Shown here: positions 1 through 6,594 of the stretch, in pieces
How the letters are laid out: each line of letters starts with the position of its first letter
Numbering within the stretch: the first letter of the stretch is position 1
NCBI GenBank assembly: GCA_002159155.1
Contig: LZRQ01000126.1
Coordinates: forward strand, 1-10,570
Source of the DNA: Firmicutes bacterium ZCTH02-B6
Lineage (GTDB): Bacteria; Bacillota; Limnochordia; Limnochordales; ZCTH02-B6
DNA length: 10,570 bases
Direction of reading: 5' to 3'
Notes under the pieces: generated by a model
Seen by the model: the letters and a program-made list of their open reading frames with translations, nothing else
Told to the model about the DNA's origin: nothing
The model's database searches: none
Position numbers and translations under genes: made by a program

Positions 1-539
1 GTGCCGAGCCGCGCGCCTTTCCGGCGCTGATCGCCGCGCACCGGTTTGACCTGCCCGGTGGACTTACACTCTCCTCGGTGCAGCTGCTCATCATCGGCGT
101 CTCCGTAGGGCTGATGCTGGCCCTGGACTGGTTCATCCGCGGGACCCTCACGGGTATGGCCATGCGGGCCATTTCCTGGGACCGGGCGGTCGTCCCCTTG
201 ATGGGCATCTCCGTTGACCGGATTATTTCCCTCACCTTCGCGATCGGCTCCGGGCTAGCGGCCGCGGGGGGCGTGCTGTTTGGTCAGGCTTACCCGATCA
301 TCGATCCGTACATGGGCATCCTGGTCGGCTGGAAAGCGTTCATCGCCGCGGTGGTGGGCGGCATCGGCAACGTTCGCGGCGCGATGCTCGGCGGGTACAT
401 TCTCGGCATGACCGAGATCTACGTCGCGGCCGTGCTGCCCAGCACATACCGGGACTTTGTCGCTTTCACGCTCTTGCTCTTGCTGCTCGTGTTCCGGCCC
501 ACCGGGATCCTCGGGCGGGTCCAGGCGCAGAAGGTGTGA
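1..539 (+). CDS. livH: Branched-chain amino acid ABC transporter permease LivH (3' part)
   Basis: This is the C-terminal 178 residues of LivH, one of the two membrane subunits of the Liv/HAAT importer for leucine, isoleucine, valine and related amino acids. The frame is open from base 3, so the true start lies upstream; the GTG at 78 is internal. Family hallmarks are visible: an AMRA segment, then MGISVDR, LTFAIGS and GWKAFIAAVVGGIGN, and a C-terminal membrane segment ending in the FRPTGILGR signature shared by LivH and LivM. About four hydrophobic segments are present. livM follows after about 58 bases, which fits an operon. Substrate range cannot be read from a permease; polar amino acid, amide or urea transport by the same family remains possible. 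Confidence 0.93.
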   Translation, partial: AEPRAFPALIAAHRFDLPGGLTLSSVQLLIIGVSVGLMLALDWFIRGTLTGMAMRAISWDRAVVPLMGISVDRIISLTFAIGSGLAAAGGVLFGQAYPIIDPYMGILVGWKAFIAAVVGGIGNVRGAMLGGYILGMTEIYVAAVLPSTYRDFVAFTLLLLLLVFRPTGILGRVQAQKV

Positions 540-597
540 GCGGGCGCCGCCCGGGACCGGGCGGTGGATGCCAACGACTGAGAGGGGCAACAAGCAG

Positions 598-1605
598 GTG
601 CAGACATCGCGTTGGACGTCGCGCTGGGCGATGCCGCTACTGGTCGCAGCCGGCTTTGCCATCGCCTGGGCGATTCCCCGGTATCAGTTGATCAACCCGT
701 ATTACGAACTGATCTTGATGTACGTCGGGATCAACATCATCCTGACGGTCAGCCTCAACCTGGTCAACGGCTACATGGGCGAGTTTTCCGTCGGCCATGC
801 CGGGTTTATGGCCGTGGGCGCCTATGTCGCGTCGGTGCTCACCATGCGTGTCATCCCGTGGGACGTGGCCCCCTACCTGTACCCGCTCGCCCTCGTCGGC
901 GGCGGGATAGGGGCCGGGATCGTGGCCCTTTTCGTGGCCATCCCCTCTTTCCGCACTCGCGGCGACTACCTGGCCTTGGTGACGCTGGCGCTCAACATGA
1001 TCGTCAAAAGCGTGATCGAAAACATCGACGCCGTCGGCGGGCCCCGCGGGTTTCTCGTGTTCCTGCGGCTGACCAACCTGCCGTGGGTGTATGTCTGGGT
1101 GGTTATTACCCTGTGGGCGATCCGCAACTTCATCTACTCCAACGCCGGGCGCGGGGTGCTGGCCATCCGAGAAGACGAGGTGGCCGCGGAGCTGGTCGGC
1201 GTGCGCACCCGCGAGGTGAAGCTGCGAGCCTTCATCATTTCGGCGTTCTTTGCGGGCGTGGCCGGCGGGCTGTACGCCCACCTGCTCCAGTTCATCCACC
1301 CGCGCAACTTCGACATTCTCAAGTCGACGGAAATCCTCATCATGGTCTACCTGGGCGGCATCGGCAGCATGACGGGCTCAATCCTGGGGGCGAGCATCTT
1401 CACCGTGCTCCTGGAAGCCCTGCGTTTCATGGGCGTGTGGCGCATGGCGCTCGCGCCGCTGCTCTTGGTGCTGCTGATGATCTTGCGGCCCACAGGGATC
1501 ATGGGCCTCAAGGAGTGGCGCGGCCTCGTCCCGCTGGACGAGCGGTGGCGACTGCTTAAAGCGGCGGCGCGGAAGGGGGGACAGGCCGGTGTTGCTGGAA
1601 ATTAG
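598..1605 (+). CDS. livM: Branched-chain amino acid ABC transporter permease LivM
   Basis: Second membrane subunit of the Liv/HAAT importer, 335 residues from GTG 598. Family hallmarks include SLNLVNGYMGEFSVGHAGF near the N-terminus, then FRTRGDYLALVTLALN, a GxxAIREDEVAAELVGV cytoplasmic loop that contacts the ATPase, IHPRNFDILKSTEIL, and a final LRPTGIMGLKEW. Eight to ten hydrophobic segments are apparent. GTG 598 is preferred because a GAGAGGGG ribosome binding site lies at 580-587. ATG 568 (345 residues) is the alternative but has no such site. The frame extends further 5' across the end of livH, but that part is arginine- and cysteine-rich and not membrane-like, so it is excluded. The end overlaps livG by 17 bases, suggesting translational coupling. 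Confidence 0.93.
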   Translation: MQTSRWTSRWAMPLLVAAGFAIAWAIPRYQLINPYYELILMYVGINIILTVSLNLVNGYMGEFSVGHAGFMAVGAYVASVLTMRVIPWDVAPYLYPLALVGGGIGAGIVALFVAIPSFRTRGDYLALVTLALNMIVKSVIENIDAVGGPRGFLVFLRLTNLPWVYVWVVITLWAIRNFIYSNAGRGVLAIREDEVAAELVGVRTREVKLRAFIISAFFAGVAGGLYAHLLQFIHPRNFDILKSTEILIMVYLGGIGSMTGSILGASIFTVLLEALRFMGVWRMALAPLLLVLLMILRPTGIMGLKEWRGLVPLDERWRLLKAAARKGGQAGVAGN

Positions 1606-2359
1606 CGACCTGAACCTCCGTTTCGGCGGCCTGCACGCTGTCCGCGACGTGCGCCTGCAAGTCCCCAAAGGGGCGCTGTATGGCATCATCGGCCCTAACG
1701 GGGCCGGCAAGACGACGGTCTTTAACCTCATCTCCGGCGTCTACCGCCCGGACAGCGGCGACATCCGCCTCGAAGGCCAATCGCTGGTGGGCCTGTTGCC
1801 TTCCCAGGTCGTCGCGCGCGGCGTCGCCCGCACGTTTCAAAACATCCGGCTGTTCAAGGATTTGACCGTGCTCGACAACGTCCGCATCGCCCATTACAAG
1901 GGCGCGGGATACGGGTTGTGGCCGGCATTCCTGCGCACCCCGGGCGTGCGCCGGCGAGAGGACGCCATCACCGAGCAATCCATGGCGCTGCTTGAAGTGT
2001 TTGATCTGGCCGACGTGGCCCTGGAACCCGCGCGCAGCTTGTCTTACGGCAACCAGCGCAAGCTGGAGATGGCACGGGCGCTCGCCACCTCGCCCAAGCT
2101 GCTGCTCCTGGATGAGCCCGCGGCAGGCATGAACCCGGCCGAAGTGGTGCAGCTTGCCGATCTCATCCAAGACCTGCGGCAACGGTTTGGCGTCACCATC
2201 CTCCTCATCGAGCACCAGATGAAGATGGTCATGAGCATTTGCGAGCGCCTGACGGTGCTGGACTTTGGTCAGGTCATCGCCGAAGGGCCTCCCGAAGAGA
2301 TCCGCAACAACCCGCGGGTGCTCGAGGCGTACCTGGGGCGGGGGGTGACCTTGGCATGA
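1589..2359 (+). CDS. livG: Branched-chain amino acid ABC transporter ATP-binding protein LivG
   Basis: Cytoplasmic ATPase of the Liv/HAAT importer, 256 residues, the usual LivG length. Visible motifs are Walker A GPNGAGKTT (about 35-43), Q-loop in RTFQNIRLF (Q84), the LSYGNQRKLE signature (151-160; LivG proteins carry this variant in place of LSGGQ), Walker B LLLLDEP (171-177), the AAGMNP D-loop and switch histidine H209 in IEHQM. The C-terminus has the LivG-type GPPEEIRNNPRVLEAYLG. The GTG start at 1589 is preceded by a GGAAGGGGGGA purine run (1571-1581). The stop overlaps the livF start as ATGA. LivG acts as a heterodimer with LivF under the LivH/LivM pore. Confidence 0.95.
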   Translation: MLLEISDLNLRFGGLHAVRDVRLQVPKGALYGIIGPNGAGKTTVFNLISGVYRPDSGDIRLEGQSLVGLLPSQVVARGVARTFQNIRLFKDLTVLDNVRIAHYKGAGYGLWPAFLRTPGVRRREDAITEQSMALLEVFDLADVALEPARSLSYGNQRKLEMARALATSPKLLLLDEPAAGMNPAEVVQLADLIQDLRQRFGVTILLIEHQMKMVMSICERLTVLDFGQVIAEGPPEEIRNNPRVLEAYLGRGVTLA

Positions 2360-3138
2360 GTGACGTCCGGTCCACCGATCCGCCGGTTGTGACCCCCAAC
2401 GGCGATGCGGCACGGGGCGCGGCGGGCGAGTCCATCCTGACTCTAGAAGATGTGCACGTGTCCTACGGCAACATCCGGGCCGTGCGGGGAATCTCCATGG
2501 AGGTGCGCCGGGGCGAGATCGTCACGTTGATCGGGGCCAACGGGGCCGGCAAGACGACGACGTTGCGGGCCATTTCGCGCCTGGTTCCCGTCGCACACGG
2601 GCGGTTGACCTTCCGCGGACACGATTTGACCCGGTTTCCCGCGCACGAGGTGGTGCGCCTCGGAATCTGCCACGTGCCCGAAGGGCGCGGCGTCTTTGCC
2701 AACTTGACGGTGCGGGAAAACCTCCTGCTGGCCACGTATAGCCGGCGGGGCAAGGGCGACGTCAACAAGGACCTGGAGCGGGTGTACTCGGTTTTCCCTC
2801 GGCTGGCCGAGCGGAGAAACCAGTTTGCGGGAACGCTGAGCGGCGGTGAGCAGCAAATGCTGGCCGTCGGGCGGGCGTTGATGACCGGCGGAGAGCTGAT
2901 GCTCCTGGACGAGCCGTCCATGGGCCTCGCGCCGATCCTGGTGGAGGAGATCTTCCGCATCCTTGTGGAGATCAACCGCCAGGGCACGACGCTTTTGCTC
3001 GTAGAGCAAAACGCCCGCATGGCGCTGCAAGTGGCTCATCGGGCCTACGTCCTGGAAACCGGCACCATTGCCGTCAGCGGACCCGCGAAAGACCTGCTGG
3101 ACGACCCGCGCGTGCGGGAGGCTTACCTGGGCGCTTGA
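2356..3138 (+). CDS. livF: Branched-chain amino acid ABC transporter ATP-binding protein LivF
   Basis: Second ATPase of the Liv/HAAT importer, 260 residues from ATG 2356, which overlaps the livG stop by four bases (ATGA). Motifs: Walker A GANGAGKTT (60-68), the LivF-type CHVPEGRGVF Q-loop region (about 105-114), signature LSGGEQQ (161-167), Walker B LMLLDEP (181-187), and VEQN with glutamine (Q218) where most ABC ATPases have the switch histidine, which is normal for LivF. An N-terminal tail of about 25 residues before ILTLEDVHVSYG is longer than usual and poor in hydrophobic residues. A longer frame starting at 2239 runs inside livG and is rejected in favour of the ATGA start. This is the last gene of the operon, followed at once by a terminator. 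Confidence 0.95.
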   Translation: MSDVRSTDPPVVTPNGDAARGAAGESILTLEDVHVSYGNIRAVRGISMEVRRGEIVTLIGANGAGKTTTLRAISRLVPVAHGRLTFRGHDLTRFPAHEVVRLGICHVPEGRGVFANLTVRENLLLATYSRRGKGDVNKDLERVYSVFPRLAERRNQFAGTLSGGEQQMLAVGRALMTGGELMLLDEPSMGLAPILVEEIFRILVEINRQGTTLLLVEQNARMALQVAHRAYVLETGTIAVSGPAKDLLDDPRVREAYLGA

Positions 3139-3146
3139 GCAGTGAC

Positions 3147-3183
3147 GGGCGTGCGTTCCCACGGGCGCACGCCCTTTGTGTTT
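3147..3183 (+). terminator. Intrinsic terminator of the liv operon
   Basis: A perfect 9-bp stem, GGGCGTGCG (3147-3155) with CGCACGCCC (3166-3174), encloses a 10-base loop and is followed by TTTGTGTTT (3175-3183). It begins 9 bases after the livF stop. The T-tract is interrupted by one G, but stem strength and position make this the likely end of the liv transcript. Confidence 0.85.
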
Positions 3184-3542
3184 GACAACGCCTGCGGCAG
3201 GCAGCGGTGCGATAGAGCTACCCTCGCCTCCTGGCAGGGCAAAAGGCAAAGAGACAGTGCACTTGCAGCAGTTGCTCGCTGGGAAAGGGCCGGCCACAGT
3301 CGGGACACGGGTGCAACCCGCCGTCCCCTTGGCCTGCGGCCGCCCCGGCCTGGCCGGCCCGGGTGGATCGTGCTCACGGTCTGCGCTCCCACGGCATCGG
3401 CGTCAACGGGGGGTCCGGCCGTCTGCGCGCGATGTGCGCGGATAACGTGTAATCGTAATTCTAAGACCGATGCAAGTCGATTTCATGGGTGCCTGCACCC
3501 AAAAGCACGCCGCCCCGTGCCACAGTACCGGCGAGGAAGCGT
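3184..3542. other. Intergenic stretch without a recognised gene
   Basis: This stretch separates the liv terminator from the thi promoter. No tRNA or known RNA was recognised. It holds a small inverted repeat GCCTGC-G-GCAGGC (3190-3202), a locally AT-richer patch (about 3443-3486), a palindrome GGGTGC-CT-GCACCC (3487-3500) of unknown role, and the minus-strand zinc-finger-like frame listed separately. A + strand frame through here begins inside the liv terminator and has no recognisable domain, so it is not called. Confidence 0.6.
3218..3397 (-). pseudogene. Possible C2HC zinc-finger microprotein, interrupted
   Basis: A minus-strand frame with an ATG at 3397 and a stop at 3218-3220 would give about 60 codons, but an in-frame TGA at 3374-3376 interrupts it. 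The only later start is TTG 3316, which would give a 32-residue peptide; the GGGGA run upstream is only a weak ribosome binding site. The part after the TTG reads as a zinc finger: C-x2-C-x3-F-x5-L-x2-H-x5-C, with core CPDCGRPFPSE. It matches the finger of the gene at 7988-8200 at every consensus position up to the first histidine and also at the S-E pair. No convincing promoter was found. It may be a decayed paralogue, a tiny functional peptide from the TTG, or chance. No function is assigned. Confidence 0.3.
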
Positions 3543-3571
3543 TTGACGCAACCGGAACCATCTGATAGACT
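3543..3571 (+). promoter_or_regulatory. Promoter of the thiamine uptake operon
   Basis: TTGACG (3543-3548) and TAGACT (3566-3571) are separated by exactly 17 bases, and a TG one base before the -10 gives an extended -10 element. Transcription should start near 3577-3579, which is the first base of the riboswitch P1 stem, so almost no leader precedes the aptamer. This is a SigA-type prediction from sequence only. Confidence 0.75.
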
Positions 3572-3578
3572 GATAGCG

Positions 3579-3670
3579 AAACTCAGGGGAGCTCGTGACG
3601 GGCTGAGAGGGTGGCGCAGGCCACCGACCCTTCGAACCTGCTCCGGGTAATGCCGGCGTAGGGAGAGTTG
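3579..3670 (+). ncRNA. TPP riboswitch aptamer (THI element)
   Basis: The conserved core of the thiamine pyrophosphate aptamer is present: GGGCTGAGAGG (3600-3610) for pyrimidine-ring recognition, and CCTGCTCCGGGTAATGCCGG with CGTAGGGA (3637-3664) for the pyrophosphate arm. P1 is AACTC (3580-3584) with GAGTT (3665-3669). P3 is short, GCTCG with CGGGC (3591-3603). An extra hairpin GGTGGC-GCAG-GCCACC (3609-3624) sits at the optional P3a position. Bound TPP stabilises P1 and should lead to termination at the following hairpin. The downstream genes are a thiamine transporter, which agrees. Confidence 0.96.
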
Positions 3671-3701
3671 GTCCCTAAGCCTGAAGAACTTTCCCGTCAC
3701 G

Positions 3702-3739
3702 GAACCTCCCTATCATCGCCCGATAGGAGGTTCTTTTTT
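3702..3739 (+). terminator. Riboswitch-controlled terminator overlapping the thiB ribosome binding site
   Basis: GAACCTCCCTATC (3702-3714) pairs with GATAGGAGGTTC (3722-3733), 12 bp with one bulged C, and TTTTTT (3734-3739) follows. The right arm contains AGGAGG (3725-3730), the ribosome binding site of thiB, so the hairpin can also block translation. The left arm can instead pair with GGGAGAGTT (3661-3669), which contains the 3' strand of aptamer P1: 8 bp with one bulged A. This gives a simple switch: TPP bound keeps P1 closed and frees the terminator; without TPP, the P1 strand acts as antiterminator. Confidence 0.92.
3725..3730 (+). promoter_or_regulatory. Ribosome binding site fixing the thiB start
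   Basis: A perfect AGGAGG lies 9 bases before ATG 3740. It fixes the thiB start there and excludes an in-frame upstream start at 3668, which would lie inside the riboswitch. It is embedded in the terminator stem. Confidence 0.9.
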
Positions 3740-4807
3740 ATGCGTCGGAAAGGGTTGCGCGATCGTCTTGTGTTGGTGGCCGCCTTGGCGGCCGTCCTCA
3801 CCGCGGCGGCCTTGGGGGCCCCGGCCAGCGCCCAGGGGCCGCAACGGCTCGTCGTTTACACGTACGACTCGTTCGCCGCCGGGCCCGCCCAAGCTATCAA
3901 GGATGGCTTTGAGGCGTTGCACCCGGGCGTGGAGGTCGTATTCATCGCGCCGGGTTCGGCTGGGGAGGCACTGGCCCGCGTCATCGCCGAACTCGCAGCC
4001 GGCGGCACCGATGCGGACGTGCTGGTCGGCATCAGCGACACGCAGTTGCCCCGCGCCATCGACCGCGGCGTCTTTTTGAAGCTCGACCGGTCGCTTTTGC
4101 CAAACCTGGCCAAGGTCCCCGCGCAGCTGGACTTTGACGATACCGGGCACGTGGTGCCCTTCGACCACGGTTATGTCACCATCATCTACGACAGCCGCGT
4201 GCTTTCGACGGATGACCTGCCGCAGTCACTGGAAGAGTTGACGGACCCACGTTTCCGCGGCAAGTTGATCGCCATCGACCCGCGGACCTCGTCGGTGGGC
4301 CACGCGTTTCTCATGTGGACCATTGCCGAGTATGGGGATCCCGGTTATCTCCAGTTTTGGGAGCGGCTCCTGCCCAGCCTGTTGACGGTCACGGGCGGCT
4401 GGTCCGCGGCGTACAGCCAGTATGAGGCAGGCGAGGCCCCGATGATGGTGTCCTACTCGACGGATACCGCCGCCGGCATCTACTACGCCGACAGTGACCA
4501 CAGCCGCATCCTCACGCCCAACGGCCAGGCGTACCAGCAGATCGAGGCGGCGGGCATCGTGGCCGGCACCGACGTGCCGGAACTCGCCCACCGGTTTTTG
4601 GACTACCTCTTGTCGGAGGAAGTCCAGAGCCTGATCCCAACGGCCAACTGGATGTTCCCGGTCAACGCGCATACACCCGTGCCGGACTTCTTCGCCGAGT
4701 ACGCCGTCATCCCCGACAACCCGGTGCGCCTCGACCCGCGGCTCATCGAGGAAAACGAGCAGCGCTGGCTGCGAGAGTGGGCTCGGCTCATCACGGGTCA
4801 GCGCTGA
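3740..4807 (+). CDS. thiB: Thiamine ABC transporter substrate-binding protein ThiB
   Basis: Extracytoplasmic protein that captures thiamine (and probably its phosphates) for ThiPQ; 355 residues. A signal peptide spans about residues 1-31: basic MRRKGLRDR, a hydrophobic Ala/Leu/Val run, and an ASA|Q signal peptidase I site. The mature part follows E. coli ThiB closely: VVYTYDSF (38-45), VPFDHGY (139-145), DPRTSS (180-185), TGGWSAAY (218-225), VSYSTD (237-242) and IPTANWMFPV (299-308). The aromatic residues expected to stack on thiamine are therefore present (W221, Y225, W304). There is no lipobox and no cysteine anywhere in the protein, which is unusual for a binding protein in a Gram-positive. 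The start is fixed by AGGAGG 9 bases upstream. Expression is controlled by the TPP riboswitch directly upstream. Confidence 0.95.
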   Translation: MRRKGLRDRLVLVAALAAVLTAAALGAPASAQGPQRLVVYTYDSFAAGPAQAIKDGFEALHPGVEVVFIAPGSAGEALARVIAELAAGGTDADVLVGISDTQLPRAIDRGVFLKLDRSLLPNLAKVPAQLDFDDTGHVVPFDHGYVTIIYDSRVLSTDDLPQSLEELTDPRFRGKLIAIDPRTSSVGHAFLMWTIAEYGDPGYLQFWERLLPSLLTVTGGWSAAYSQYEAGEAPMMVSYSTDTAAGIYYADSDHSRILTPNGQAYQQIEAAGIVAGTDVPELAHRFLDYLLSEEVQSLIPTANWMFPVNAHTPVPDFFAEYAVIPDNPVRLDPRLIEENEQRWLREWARLITGQR

Positions 4808-4887
4808 CGCTGGGCGCAGGCGGCTGATCAGCAGCGGGGCGCGGCGCACGGCAAGTGGTCCACGACACGCGGCATATCGCATCCATC

Positions 4888-6594
4888 ATGAAACCCGGCG
4901 CGGGCGGGAGCACGGTCGGCCGCCGGAACCGGTGGCTGGCCCTGCTGCTGCTCCTGCCCGCCGCCGTGCTGCTCCTCTTTTTCTTTTACCTCCCGGTGGC
5001 GACGGCGCTCTTGGAAGGCTTCCGGGAGGCACCCGGAAGCGCCAGTCTCTCGCTACGGCGCTTTGTCTCCCTCCTGGCGGATCCGTACATCTTGAGCCTG
5101 CTCCGGTTCACCGCTTGGCAGGCATTCTTGTCCGCGGCCTTGAGCGTTGTCATCGGCATCCCCCTCGGGTACCTGTTGGCCAACCGGTCGTTTCCGGGCA
5201 AATCCATCGTCACGTCGCTGGTGATGGTGCCCTTTGTCATGCCGGCCATCACCGTGGCCTTGGGATTTCTCGTCATGTACGGGACCAACGGCTGGTTCAA
5301 CGAAGGGCTGGCTTCGCTCTTCGGCTTTAAGGTGCGGGTGCTCAACACGCTGTGGGCCATCGTGGTGGCCCACGCCTTCTACAACGGCCCGCTGGTGGCC
5401 CGCATGACCCAGGGCGCCTGGGAGCGGCTAGACCCGGCCCTCGAGGAAAGCGCCCGGACGCTGGGAGCTCGGCCGCTTGCCGTCTGGCGCGATGTAACGC
5501 TGCCCGCCATCGCCCCCGGGGTGGTCAGCGGCGCTGTCCTGGCCTTTATCTACTGCTTCATGAGCTTTCCCATCGTGCTGTCGCTCGGTGGCGCCCGCTT
5601 CTCCACCTTGGAAGTAGAGATTTTCACCTTAATGCGGGTGCTCTTGGATTATGAAACCGCGGCAGCCCTCGCCGCGGTCCAGGCGGTCGTGTCGCTTTTG
5701 TTCGCGTACGTGTTCCTGCGCCTCGAAGGCCGCGCCCCTTCCCTTTTCGCCTCTGCGCGGGCCCGTCGGCCGCGGCCTTTGGGCGGAAAGGCACGGGACG
5801 GATGGCTGTGGGTGTGCCTGGCAGTGCTCCTGGTCTTTTTCGGCGGACCGATGCTGAGCATCGTCGTCGATTCGGTGCGTGACCCCGCGGGCGGCGTCTC
5901 CCTCAGGGCTTACGAGCGCATCGTCAGCGAAGGGCACGACTTTCACCTGGGCGCCTCACCGCTGCGCACCATCCAAAACAGCCTTCGCTACGGCGCCATC
6001 GCCGCTGCGATCGCCCTTTTCGCCGGTGCGTGCTTCGTCTACACGACGGTGCGGTTTGTCCGGCGGCGGCTTCCGTTCCTGGAAACGCTGTCCCTCGCCC
6101 CCATCGCCGTCTCGTCGGTCGCGCTGGCCTACGGCCTTTCCGTAGCGTTCCGAGGGCCGCTGTCGCTGGTGCCCCAGGACGTCCGCATCCCCCTGGTCCA
6201 CGGGGTGCTGGCGTTCCCGTTTGTCGTGCGCGCATTCCGGCCGGTGCTGGAAGGCGTAGACGCCCGGCTCATCGAGGCGGCCCGCACGCTGGGGGCAGGG
6301 CGCTGGCGGGCTTTCGTCGACGTAGAGCTGCCCATGGCTGCGACGGGTCTCCTTGTCGCGTTCGCTCTCTGCTTCGGCTTGAGCGTCAGTGAAACGACGG
6401 CGACCCTCATGCTGGCCCGCCCTGAGCAGGTGACGATGCCCGTCAGCGTGTACCGGTTCCTGGCCGCGCGCGACTTTTCCGCCGCGTCGGCGATGGCCGT
6501 CCTGCTCATGGCCGTGACGGGGGGCGTGTTTTTGCTGGCGGAGCTGCTGGCCGCCTGGGTCCGGCGCCGCCAAGGAGGGAAGACGGATGCATAA
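4888..6594 (+). CDS. thiP: Thiamine ABC transporter permease ThiP (fused two-domain)
   Basis: Inner membrane permease of the thiamine importer, 568 residues from ATG 4888. It is built from two homologous halves of about six membrane segments each, as in E. coli ThiP. Each half carries the EAA loop that docks on the ATPase: ESARTLGARPLAVWRDVTLP (about residues 187-207) and EAARTLGAGRWRAFVDVELP (about 463-483). The halves are joined by an Arg-rich linker around nucleotide 5755-5800. The start is uncertain: ATG 4888 gives a short basic tail (GRRNRW) before the first membrane segment, and GTG 4855 would add 11 residues; neither has a good ribosome binding site. An 80-base gap separates it from thiB. 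Its end overlaps the ATPase gene by 8 bases. Related FbpB/CysT-type iron or sulfate permeases are excluded mainly by the riboswitch and ThiB. Confidence 0.92.
   Translation: MKPGAGGSTVGRRNRWLALLLLLPAAVLLLFFFYLPVATALLEGFREAPGSASLSLRRFVSLLADPYILSLLRFTAWQAFLSAALSVVIGIPLGYLLANRSFPGKSIVTSLVMVPFVMPAITVALGFLVMYGTNGWFNEGLASLFGFKVRVLNTLWAIVVAHAFYNGPLVARMTQGAWERLDPALEESARTLGARPLAVWRDVTLPAIAPGVVSGAVLAFIYCFMSFPIVLSLGGARFSTLEVEIFTLMRVLLDYETAAALAAVQAVVSLLFAYVFLRLEGRAPSLFASARARRPRPLGGKARDGWLWVCLAVLLVFFGGPMLSIVVDSVRDPAGGVSLRAYERIVSEGHDFHLGASPLRTIQNSLRYGAIAAAIALFAGACFVYTTVRFVRRRLPFLETLSLAPIAVSSVALAYGLSVAFRGPLSLVPQDVRIPLVHGVLAFPFVVRAFRPVLEGVDARLIEAARTLGAGRWRAFVDVELPMAATGLLVAFALCFGLSVSETTATLMLARPEQVTMPVSVYRFLAARDFSAASAMAVLLMAVTGGVFLLAELLAAWVRRRQGGKTDA

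Noticed and set aside
3182..3187. TTGACA, a perfect -35 hexamer, directly after the liv terminator.
   Set aside because: No -10-like hexamer lies 15-19 bases downstream; the sequence there is GC-rich, so no promoter is called.
3487..3500. Palindrome GGGTGC-CT-GCACCC.
   Set aside because: The 2-base loop and lack of a T-tract argue against a terminator; on its own it cannot be assigned as an operator.
3142..3546. Plus-strand frame of 134 codons through the liv-thi intergenic region.
   Set aside because: It starts inside the liv terminator, has no ribosome binding site and no recognisable domain, and runs into the thi promoter.
4797..4808. Palindrome GTCAGCGCTGAC over the thiB stop codon.
   Set aside because: It has no loop, no T-tract and lies within an operon; probably incidental.
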